This document shows, piece after piece, positions 15,552 to 22,392 of a stretch of DNA of 45,629 nt (positions are counted from its first letter, which is position 1; each line of letters begins with the position of its first letter). The notes below the pieces were generated by a model. The model searched no databases. It saw only the letters and a list, made by a program, of their open reading frames with translations, and was not told the DNA's origin. Origin of the DNA: Lapidilactobacillus bayanensis (lineage in GTDB: Bacteria > Bacillota > Bacilli > Lactobacillales > Lactobacillaceae). Location: assembly GCF_003946695.1 (NCBI RefSeq), contig NZ_RHOX01000017.1, forward strand, positions 1 to 45,629, written 5' to 3'. Made by a program: the position numbers and the translations under genes.

Positions 15552-15785
15552 ATGGCACGCTATGAATTGATAAATCAAGTTTGCAAAATGACTGATAAAA
15601 ATTGGTCTATATCAATTTTACAATGACCACTTAATTGATCATTGTAGCCGGATTTGCCGGCCACCAACTTCAGCCAAAATTTCGTCGCAAAAGGTGACGA
15701 GTTATTTCCGATTAATTGAAAGCGGTCTAGTAAAAAATATTTTTCTCGGGTAGGAACGGCACGCAAATTTCAGAATGAAAAGTAA
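15552..15785 (+). pseudogene. Possible degenerate winged-helix regulator
   Basis: An ATG at 15552 opens MARYELINQVCKMTDKNW and then meets stops. Two other frames continue with VTSYFRLIESGLVKN (wing-helix-like) and RVGTARKFQNEK before TAA at 15783. Read together they look like a short DNA-binding regulator broken by several frameshifts, ending next to the convergent murK gene. The family cannot be named and the whole may be chance resemblance. Confidence 0.25.
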
Positions 15786-15786
15786 A

Positions 15787-16674
15787 TTATTGCCACCGGT
15801 CCCAGAAAATTGCCCCGCGACCGTTATTAGTTGAAACGACGTGTCCCTTAATTTCTGGATAAACATCATTGAGTTTGCGTAATAATGTCTCTCGATAAAA
15901 ATCATTGTACACCAAAACCGAGCCAGAAAAAGCAATTCGTTCGGGAAGCGGTTGTTGATATTGGTTGATTAGGCCTAAAACCTCGGTTGCCAGTGCAGTG
16001 GCTTGATCGGCTAAAATAGTTTGCGCAGCTACATCGCCGGCTGCGGCACGCTCGGCAATTTTGGCGGCTAATGATGCAATTTCTTTGCGATCGTGGCCGT
16101 AATATTTTTGCACGGCTTGTTTAATATCATTTGCGTGCAGCCAACTGATTAACGGTGCACTGAGACTATAAGCTTCGTTTAAATCATGAGCGCGTAACGC
16201 CGCAATCATGGCTGCAGCAGTAATCTTATAAGCACTACCAGTATCGCCGAGTAAGAAACCCCAGCCGCCATAACGCATCATTTTTTTATTTTGCCGACCG
16301 TAAACGACGGAACCAGTTCCTGCTATGACTAAGGTGCCGTCTTGGCCCTCTAGACCATTAAGTAAAGCCAATTGGGCGTCGCTGATAACGTCAACTTGTA
16401 CGTTGAATTTATCAGTAAAGAATTGCGCAACTTCAGCGGCATTTCCTGTCGTCTCAACACCGGCAATCCCGATTAGAACATGTTGACAATCAGCTGGCAC
16501 CATATTTTTAAAGATGGTTGTCATGATTTCGCTAAGATTCTGGTAAGTGCCGGATTCATCTAATAAAATGTTACCAGGACCACTTTGAGTTTCAAAAAGT
16601 ACTTTGCCTGAATTATTTAAGGCCTGACCGACAATATGAGTGCCGCCACTATCAATACCAATCACATATTTCAT
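15787..16674 (-). CDS. MurK-like N-acetylmuramate/N-acetylglucosamine kinase
   Basis: The 295-residue protein is a BadF/BadG/BcrA-type ASKHA-fold sugar kinase. The phosphate-1 loop IGIDSGGTHIVGQ is at the N-terminus, with ISDAQLALLNG (about 98), the phosphate-2 loop VIAGTGSVVYG (about 117) and WGFLLGDTGSAYKI (about 137). In the Clostridium homologue MurK, MurNAc and GlcNAc are 6-phosphorylated by ATP. The neighbourhood (MupG, MurQ, MurR) makes the same role likely here: rescuing free amino sugars, including GlcNAc released by MupG. It is divergent from the esterase-murQ genes across a region with a candidate MurR dyad. Confidence 0.82.
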   Translation of the reverse strand: MKYVIGIDSGGTHIVGQALNNSGKVLFETQSGPGNILLDESGTYQNLSEIMTTIFKNMVPADCQHVLIGIAGVETTGNAAEVAQFFTDKFNVQVDVISDAQLALLNGLEGQDGTLVIAGTGSVVYGRQNKKMMRYGGWGFLLGDTGSAYKITAAAMIAALRAHDLNEAYSLSAPLISWLHANDIKQAVQKYYGHDRKEIASLAAKIAERAAAGDVAAQTILADQATALATEVLGLINQYQQPLPERIAFSGSVLVYNDFYRETLLRKLNDVYPEIKGHVVSTNNGRGAIFWDRWQ

Positions 16675-16800
16675 TTGTGTACTCCTTTTTAAACAACGTT
16701 AATTACCACGAACCAATTATTGATTATGCTTCTCTTTTGAAGAAATGTTCACCGATTTTTAGTGGCTTTTACTTGTTATGACAACCTTAATTATAAATTC

Positions 16801-16817
16801 TTGAAATCTTTTTTCAA
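16801..16817. promoter_or_regulatory. Candidate MurR/RpiR operator in the divergent promoter region
   Basis: TTGAAA (16801-16806) and TTTCAA (16812-16817) form an inverted repeat with five bases between, in the 212-bp space between murK and the esterase gene. It resembles the TGAAAT/ATTTCA dyads near murR and the EIIC gene, so one regulator could serve the whole island. Confidence 0.4.
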
Positions 16818-16886
16818 TATTTAATTGAAAAAAATGATTTTTTGTTTTATAAATGAGTTATACCTTTTTATGTTAGGAAGACAAAC

Positions 16887-17642
16887 ATGGCTTATTTAAC
16901 GCTTTTACGTTCTTCAAAAATTTTGGAGAATCAAACAAAGGTACAAGTGATTTTGCCGGATCAACTGACTGAGGACCGGAAATTACCTGTGCTGTGGTTA
17001 CTGCATGGCTTAGGCGATAACGGAAGTTGCTGGCAACGTAAAACTAATCTAGAACAATTAGCGAGCAAGTATCGACTTTGTGTCATTATGCCGGATGCTG
17101 GTCGAAGTTTTTACACCAACATGGCTTTTGGTGGCCGTTATTGGGATTATTTAACAGCAGAATTAATTCCGCAAATGCGCGCCTACTTACCAATTAGTAC
17201 AGCAGCTGCAGATAATTTCATTGCTGGTAATTCAATGGGTGGCTACGGTGCACTGAAATTAGCGTTGAAAAAAACAAACTGGTTCAGTGCTGTTGCGGCA
17301 ATTTCACCGGTTGTTGATTTAAGTGTTGTGCCGAGTATCATGCCTGACTATCAAGCTGTTTTTGGCCAAGCGGGCATTACGCAACCGCAATATCAGTTGT
17401 CAACAATGGCGCAAGAAGCTGATTTGCAAGCCTTACAGCAATTACGTTGGTATCACGCAATTGGTGATCAAGATTTTATGAAGCGGCCTAACGATACTTT
17501 CAATGATTATCTAGTTCGTCAACTTGACCTGGAAGTAACCTACAACAAGGGTCCCGGAGATCATGACTGGAATTATTGGAACGAACAAATTCGGATGGTG
17601 CTTGAATGGCTCATGATAAATGAAAACGAGGTTGTAAAATAG
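16887..17642 (+). CDS. Alpha/beta-hydrolase esterase (EstA/tributyrin esterase-like)
   Basis: The 251-residue cytosolic protein shows PVLWLLHGLGDNGSCW (oxyanion region), nucleophile elbow AGNSMGGYG with Ser at about residue 116, and a likely acid and base in HAIGDQDF and GPGDHDWNYW. This is the pattern of the S-formylglutathione hydrolase/tributyrin esterase family. It ends immediately before murQ (the ATG of murQ follows the stop), so the two are translationally coupled. A role in deacetylating O-acetylated muropeptide sugars is an attractive inference from that coupling, not demonstrated. Confidence 0.8.
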   Translation: MAYLTLLRSSKILENQTKVQVILPDQLTEDRKLPVLWLLHGLGDNGSCWQRKTNLEQLASKYRLCVIMPDAGRSFYTNMAFGGRYWDYLTAELIPQMRAYLPISTAAADNFIAGNSMGGYGALKLALKKTNWFSAVAAISPVVDLSVVPSIMPDYQAVFGQAGITQPQYQLSTMAQEADLQALQQLRWYHAIGDQDFMKRPNDTFNDYLVRQLDLEVTYNKGPGDHDWNYWNEQIRMVLEWLMINENEVVK

Positions 17643-18545
17643 ATGAATAAACGAACAACTGAGATGCGCAATCCTATAACAATGGCAATCGATGAAATGC
17701 CCACTCAGCAAATTTTAACGACAATTAATCAACAGGATCAACAAGTTCCGCTTGCTATTGGTCAACCTGAATTATTAAATGTGATCGCTCAAGTTGTTGA
17801 TACCGTTGTGGCGTGCTTCAAAAAAGGCGGTCGGCTCTTTTATATCGGCGCTGGAACTAGTGGCCGCTTAGGTATTCTTGATGCAGCTGAATGTGTGCCT
17901 ACTTTTGGAACTAGTCCAGAATTGGTTCAAGGTTTAATTGCTGGTGGTCAAAAGGCGATGACTGAAGCCGTTGAAGGTGCTGAAGATTCAGTAGCAGGTG
18001 GTCGCGCTGATTTAGCGGCCCGCCATCTTTCTGCCCAAGATTTTGTGCTCGGGTTAGCAGCAAGCGGTTCAACACCATACGTTATTGGTGGGTTAGACTA
18101 TGCTAAAGAGGTTGGAGCGGCTACTGGTGCGTTGAGTTGTAATCAAGGTGCATTAATTAGTCAACACGCCGATTTAGCCATTGAAGCCGTTGTCGGACCA
18201 GAAGTTGTAACTGGTTCGACGCGAATGAAGGCTGGTACTGCTGAAAAACTAATTTTAAATATGATTTCAACTACCGCGATGATCAAATTGGGTAAAGTTT
18301 ATGGTAATCTGATGGTAGACGTTAAACCAACCAATTTGAAATTAGTTGATCGCTCTAAAAGAATCATTGCAGACGCAACAGGTGTGGATTACGCCACCGC
18401 CGAGAAGTTCTTCACGGCCGCTAAGCAACAACCAAAAATTGCGATCGTCATGATCAATGGCGACGTCGACTACAACACAGCCGTCGCAGCATTAAACGCA
18501 ACCGATGGCTTTATCGCAGCAGCACTTAAATATTTACGGAAGTAG
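17643..18545 (+). CDS. murQ: N-acetylmuramic acid 6-phosphate etherase
   Basis: The 300-residue SIS-domain protein begins MNKRTTEMRNPITMAIDEM and has GGRLFYIGAGTSGRLGILDAAEC (about 60), FVLGLAASGSTPYV and VGPEVVTGSTRMKAGTAEK (about 190), all diagnostic of MurQ. It cleaves the D-lactyl ether of MurNAc-6P to GlcNAc-6P and D-lactate. The gene follows the esterase with no gap; GAGG before the esterase stop provides its ribosome site. An H2 hairpin begins one base after its stop, and a terminator follows at 18698. The last ~150 bases are C-richer than the rest. Confidence 0.95.
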   Translation: MNKRTTEMRNPITMAIDEMPTQQILTTINQQDQQVPLAIGQPELLNVIAQVVDTVVACFKKGGRLFYIGAGTSGRLGILDAAECVPTFGTSPELVQGLIAGGQKAMTEAVEGAEDSVAGGRADLAARHLSAQDFVLGLAASGSTPYVIGGLDYAKEVGAATGALSCNQGALISQHADLAIEAVVGPEVVTGSTRMKAGTAEKLILNMISTTAMIKLGKVYGNLMVDVKPTNLKLVDRSKRIIADATGVDYATAEKFFTAAKQQPKIAIVMINGDVDYNTAVAALNATDGFIAAALKYLRK

Positions 18546-18546
18546 A

Positions 18547-18653
18547 GTGCTCAAAGCAACGGGTTGGTGGTATGACTTTAAACAGGAAGATCATTGCATG
18601 TTAACGCAAGGAGATTCATGCTTAAAGTCACTACCGCCAGTTGCTTTGAGCAC
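18547..18653 (+). repeat. H2 hairpin, single unit after murQ
   Basis: GTGCTCAAAGCAAC pairs perfectly with GTTGCTTTGAGCAC. The interior has the GGGT bulge, TGGTGG with CCGCCA (one G-T pair), GACTTTA with TAAAGTC, and an apical stem with loop GTTA. Arm ends differ from the GCGCGAAAGGCAAC type at 39367 but are compensated. It is transcribed as the 3' UTR of murQ if orientation follows the gene. Confidence 0.9.
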
Positions 18654-18697
18654 ATTTTAAAACCAGTATTATATGGCAAAGTAGTTTAAAGACAGTT

Positions 18698-18733
18698 AAA
18701 CCAGATCGGCAATTAGCCAGATCTGGTTTTGTT
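18698..18733 (+). terminator. Terminator after murQ
   Basis: AACCAGAT (18699-18706) pairs with ATCTGGTT (18721-18728), followed by a T-rich run. It separates murQ from murR. Confidence 0.75.
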
Positions 18734-18841
18734 GCGTTTTACGGCTATTGAGAGTTACGATATAGCTACTGATTTTATCACTATTTGGTAATGTCTTTTT
18801 CGATTTAAACTATAATTATAAAAATTAGGATGATGATCAAT

Positions 18842-19702
18842 ATGTCAGTTAGAGGCAGGATTTTAAATGCAAAGGGAGATTTATCGGAGGCTGAGCGTAA
18901 GGTCGCCGATTATATTCTGATCCATCAGCAACAAGTTTTGAAAATGACCATTAAAGAATTAGCCACGGCTGCTAATTCCAGTCCAGCTTCAGTGATTCGT
19001 TTAACGAAACGATTGGATATTGATAGCTTCACAACCTTACGGATCTTATTGTCGTCAGACCTGACGAAGAATCGGACTGATCCTAAAGATCGCGAAGATA
19101 TTAAGAAGAATGAATCGTTATCGTCAATCAAAGATAAGCTACTTTCTAGCGCGTTACAATCAATTCAGGAGACAACCGACCAAGTTAACGAGGATGAGGT
19201 TAATCATCTGGTAGACGTCATTATTCACTCACAGCGGCTCTTTATTTTTGGGATTGGCGCTTCTTACTTAGCTGTAGAGAATATTTCCCAAAAGTGGAAT
19301 CGAATTGGTTACCCAACAGTTGCAGACAATGATTTAAATGCCTTGTTGCCTAAAGTAGTTAACGCTGGTAAAAAAGACGTTTTGTGGGTGATTTCTAATT
19401 CAGGCGAGTCACCAGAAGTATTACTTGCTGCACAGTCCGCTAAAAAATATCAAATCAAAGTTGTTTCACTGACGCGTTTTGGCAATAATAGTTTAGCCAA
19501 GCTATCCGATATTAGTGTTCACACTTCCCAACCGATGGAAAGCCCAAATCGAATTGCTGCGACTAACTCTTTATTAGCTCAATTTATGTTGATTGATATT
19601 ATTTTCTACTTCTTTGTTAGTAGAACCTTTGATAAAAGCGCTAAGGCTCTGGATGTGTCACACTCGATTGTTCAAGAGTATAAAGGAATTATGCTGAAAT
19701 AA
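18842..19702 (+). CDS. murR: MurR/RpiR family transcriptional regulator
   Basis: The 286-residue protein has an N-terminal RpiR helix-turn-helix (VADYILIHQQQVLKMTIKELATAANSSPASVIRLTKRL) and a C-terminal SIS sugar-phosphate-binding domain (LFIFGIGASYLAV; VLWVISNSGESPEVL). RpiR-type MurR senses MurNAc-6P and represses MurNAc genes, which fits its place between murQ and the EIIC gene. ATG at 18842 is favoured, with AGGA upstream; a TATAAT at about 18811 may be its -10. The stop codon lies inside a perfect dyad that resembles its possible operator. Confidence 0.85.
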   Translation: MSVRGRILNAKGDLSEAERKVADYILIHQQQVLKMTIKELATAANSSPASVIRLTKRLDIDSFTTLRILLSSDLTKNRTDPKDREDIKKNESLSSIKDKLLSSALQSIQETTDQVNEDEVNHLVDVIIHSQRLFIFGIGASYLAVENISQKWNRIGYPTVADNDLNALLPKVVNAGKKDVLWVISNSGESPEVLLAAQSAKKYQIKVVSLTRFGNNSLAKLSDISVHTSQPMESPNRIAATNSLLAQFMLIDIIFYFFVSRTFDKSAKALDVSHSIVQEYKGIMLK

Positions 19703-19713
19703 AATTTCAGCAT
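19691..19713. promoter_or_regulatory. TGAAAT-N3-ATTTCA dyad over the murR stop codon
   Basis: ATGCTGAAAT (19691-19700) and ATTTCAGCAT (19704-19713) are perfect inverted arms around AAA. The same extended motif recurs before the EIIC gene at 19982. It may be a MurR site, a transcription-terminating hairpin for murR (followed by AATTTAC, a weak T tail), or both. Confidence 0.45.
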
Positions 19714-19981
19714 AATTTACAAATCGGTTAAAACATCAAGATTATCCATTGATTAGTTAAAATGAATAAGCCATTTTATTGACAGCGATGCGGCGCGTGA
19801 TTAGACTGAGTATGAAAATGAATTGAGTTAGGGCAAAAAACTAAGCAATAATCGATCGTGTGGTTTCAAAACACAAAGCAATTCAAAAATGAGCAAAATC
19901 AATGTTTTCATGTCTAAATAATTGTGAAAATAACTCAAGCGATAAAGAATAATATCAAAATAAAACATTTTTATAATATTA

Positions 19982-20003
19982 TGTTGAAATTAAATTTCAC
20001 CAT
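19982..20003. promoter_or_regulatory. Candidate MurR operator before the EIIC gene
   Basis: TGAAAT (19985-19990) and ATTTCA (19994-19999) flank TAA, with further symmetry (ATG..CAT) outside. TATAAT at 20005-20010 directly follows and could be the -10, so binding would block the promoter. The rest of 19714-20085 is AT-rich and shows no gene. Confidence 0.5.
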
Positions 20004-20085
20004 GTTATAATAATTCGTGAAGGCGGATACACGCCGGAGCATCTTGTAATTATTTTTCATCTATATTTTAGGAGGAGTGATTTTC

Positions 20086-21417
20086 ATGGATAAAATCATG
20101 AAATGGGTCGAAGATAAACTCGTTCCACCAATGGCAAAAATCGGGACACAACGTCACCTTTTAGCTATTCGTAATGGTGTTGTATCTTCACTTTCATTAA
20201 TTTTGATTGGTACGTTCTTCATGGTCTTCATCAACTTACCATTCCCAGCTTTCGCTAAAGCATTAGCGCCGTATACGCAAACAATTGTTTTGCCATATCG
20301 GATGACCATGGGGTTGATGGCTATTTACGCAACTTTCGTCATGGGTTCGGATTTAGCTAAGTCATATAAGCTGGATGGTGTGACTGGTGGTATTTTGTCA
20401 TTAGGTACATTCTTCATGTTCCAAGTACCTGTTAATGTTTTAACACCTAAGTCAGCGCCACTTGGTTTCGTTTTACCAATGACTTATACTGGTGCTTCTG
20501 GTATGTTTACTGGTATCGTTTCAATGATCTTTGCCGTCGAAGTTTATCGTTGGTTTAAGACACATAATGTAACAATTAAGATGCCTGAACAAGTACCACC
20601 TGCAGTTTCACGTTCTTTCGAAGCTTTAATTCCAGGATTCGTTATTATCACGACTGTCTGGATTGTTCGTGATGTTGCTGGATTTGATTTGAACTCTGCT
20701 TTAATGGCATTGTTCAAGCCAATTACGGGCGTATTAGGCAACAACTTGTTTGGTGCTTTGTTACCAATGTTCTTGATTCATATTTTATGGTCATTTGGTA
20801 TTCATGGTATGAGTATCATCGGTTCACTTGTTCGGCCAATGTGGTTAATTATGTTGGATGACAACGCCAAGGCTTTAGCTGCTGGTAAAGCTGCAACTAA
20901 CTTGCCTTATGTTGCTCCAGAACAATTATTCCAATGGACAGTTACAATTGGTGGTGCCGGTGCTACATTAGTTGTCGCTATCTTATTCTTAACTGTTTGC
21001 CGGTCTAAATTCTTAAAAGAAGTTGGACGTTTCTCAATTATTCCTGGTATCTTTAACATCAACGAACCAATGATCTTTGGTGCGCCAATGATGCTTAACC
21101 CATATATGTTCATTCCATTTAACTTGGTTCCGTTAATCTTAACAACGATTAGTTACTTAGCCGTTAAAGCTGGTTTAGTTAACGGATTCTCAACAATTCC
21201 TGCTTGGACGTTGCCTGCTCCAATTGGTGGCTACTTATCAGCTGGTAATGACTGGCGTGTTGTTGTTTTGATCTTGCTCAACATGGCAATTGCCACAGTT
21301 ATCTACTATCCATTTGTTAAGGCATATGACAAACATATGTTGGAACAAGAAGCTGGCAAGACTGATGAAGAAATTCTTCACGGTGACGCTGTAGATTCTG
21401 AAACAGCTAACGCATAA
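20086..21417 (+). CDS. PTS EIIC, lactose/cellobiose family
   Basis: The 443-residue membrane protein has about ten hydrophobic segments. It begins MDKIMKWVEDKLVPPMAKIGTQRHLLAIRNG and carries the EIIC hallmark IFNINEPMIFGAPMMLNPYMFIPF (about 325), as in CelB-type permeases. It contains no EIIA or EIIB domain and none is encoded nearby, so it must borrow them. Classical MurP is a glucose-family EIIBC; this one belongs to another superfamily branch. Its position after murR and behind a MurR-like dyad suggests a MurNAc-containing disaccharide or amino sugar. ATG at 20086 follows GGAGGAG. Confidence 0.9.
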   Translation: MDKIMKWVEDKLVPPMAKIGTQRHLLAIRNGVVSSLSLILIGTFFMVFINLPFPAFAKALAPYTQTIVLPYRMTMGLMAIYATFVMGSDLAKSYKLDGVTGGILSLGTFFMFQVPVNVLTPKSAPLGFVLPMTYTGASGMFTGIVSMIFAVEVYRWFKTHNVTIKMPEQVPPAVSRSFEALIPGFVIITTVWIVRDVAGFDLNSALMALFKPITGVLGNNLFGALLPMFLIHILWSFGIHGMSIIGSLVRPMWLIMLDDNAKALAAGKAATNLPYVAPEQLFQWTVTIGGAGATLVVAILFLTVCRSKFLKEVGRFSIIPGIFNINEPMIFGAPMMLNPYMFIPFNLVPLILTTISYLAVKAGLVNGFSTIPAWTLPAPIGGYLSAGNDWRVVVLILLNMAIATVIYYPFVKAYDKHMLEQEAGKTDEEILHGDAVDSETANA

Positions 21418-21433
21418 TTTTTAGAGGTGTAAG

Positions 21434-21697
21434 ATGCTATATTGGCTATTGGTTTTTATCGGTTTTATTATTCTTTTGATTGCCAGCAACTTCTTATTGA
21501 AGGTTCTCAAACGACGTGGCATCAAGATTAATCGTTGGGTGTGGGCAGCGGCCTCATTCTTGATTGTAATCATCCCCAAAGTGATTTTTCCAAAAATGAG
21601 TGCAGCATGGACAGTTGTATTACTTGTATTCTGCTGTGTTTTCGCAATTAACTTTATGACTGAACAACATCAATGGATGATTGATAAAAAAATCTAG
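21434..21697 (+). CDS. Small membrane protein paired with the EIIC gene
   Basis: The 87-residue protein has an N-terminal helix (LYWLLVFIGFIILLIASNFLL), a basic patch (KVLKRRGIKINR), and two further short helices (WVWAAASFLIVIIPKVIF; WTVVLLVFCCVFAINFM). AGAGGTG lies just before the ATG, 17 bases after the EIIC stop, so the two are cotranscribed and share the terminator at 21800. Family not recognised; an accessory role to the permease is a guess from context. Confidence 0.7.
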   Translation: MLYWLLVFIGFIILLIASNFLLKVLKRRGIKINRWVWAAASFLIVIIPKVIFPKMSAAWTVVLLVFCCVFAINFMTEQHQWMIDKKI

Positions 21698-21799
21698 TCT
21701 AATATGGCAGCATTTAATATTCTTTGAGATTGAAGTAACCCATGTGTATTCGTAGAGCAGCACAATATTTAAATAGTTAATGTCAATTATCAAAAGAAG

Positions 21800-21846
21800 C
21801 GTCTGAGTTGAAGTGTAAACACTTCGACTGAGGCTCTTTTTTTGTC
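21800..21846 (+). terminator. Terminator of the EIIC operon
   Basis: AGTTGAAGTG (21806-21815) pairs with CACTTCGACT (21820-21829); GAGGC..CTCTTTTTTTG follows. It ends the EIIC and small-membrane-protein transcript. Confidence 0.75.
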
Positions 21847-22034
21847 ATCGAAGTAAGGTAAAGGCTGGGTTGAGTTTAATAATTAATTGATCAAGCTGCG
21901 TCCTTTATCCTAATTTCTAATCGTTTGTTTACCCTGAATTAGTTGTTGAAAAGCTTTGTCATTTTAGATTCGTGGCGAGATTAAATAGACGCCGCTTATT
22001 AGATCTTCTCGGCATGAAAGTTTACATTCATTTG

Positions 22035-22140
22035 GTTGAAAATTCTTTCAACTAAAAATTGTTTAGTTGATTTGACTGAAAAGTTTCGTTATAATTGCTT
22101 ACACTAAGAAGTGGGGCGAAAACCTTAGCTTCTTTTATTT
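22035..22140 (+). promoter_or_regulatory. Dyad, strong promoter and short hairpin; possible small RNA or attenuator
   Basis: GTTGAAA (22035-22041) and TTTCAAC (22046-22052) form a perfect dyad like the putative MurR sites. TTGATT (22067-22072) and TATAAT (22090-22095) are 17 bases apart, a near-ideal promoter. A hairpin AAGAAG..GG / CC..CTTCTT (about 22107-22133) followed by TTTATTTTG lies at the expected start. No gene begins before 22393, so the product may be a very short RNA or an attenuated leader. The remainder of 21847-22392 shows no gene. Confidence 0.4.
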
Positions 22141-22392
22141 TGCGTTGTTATGGAACAAAAAGCCCGTGTGTCAATACTTGAACCAAGCTGACCTATTCAG
22201 CTAAAAATCCGGTCAAGTAAAGCGAGCACATTAACTAGCATCTTCAAAGTGGCAATCGTCCTACTGTCATCTTTGTTTTAGACGGGTTTCATCAGCTTAC
22301 AGTTTTGTAAGGTCAGTAGGAATGGTAAGGGAATAGCTTAATAACGTGTTATACTAAACTTGGGTGAGGGAGAGAAAGCGACAACGGTAGTA

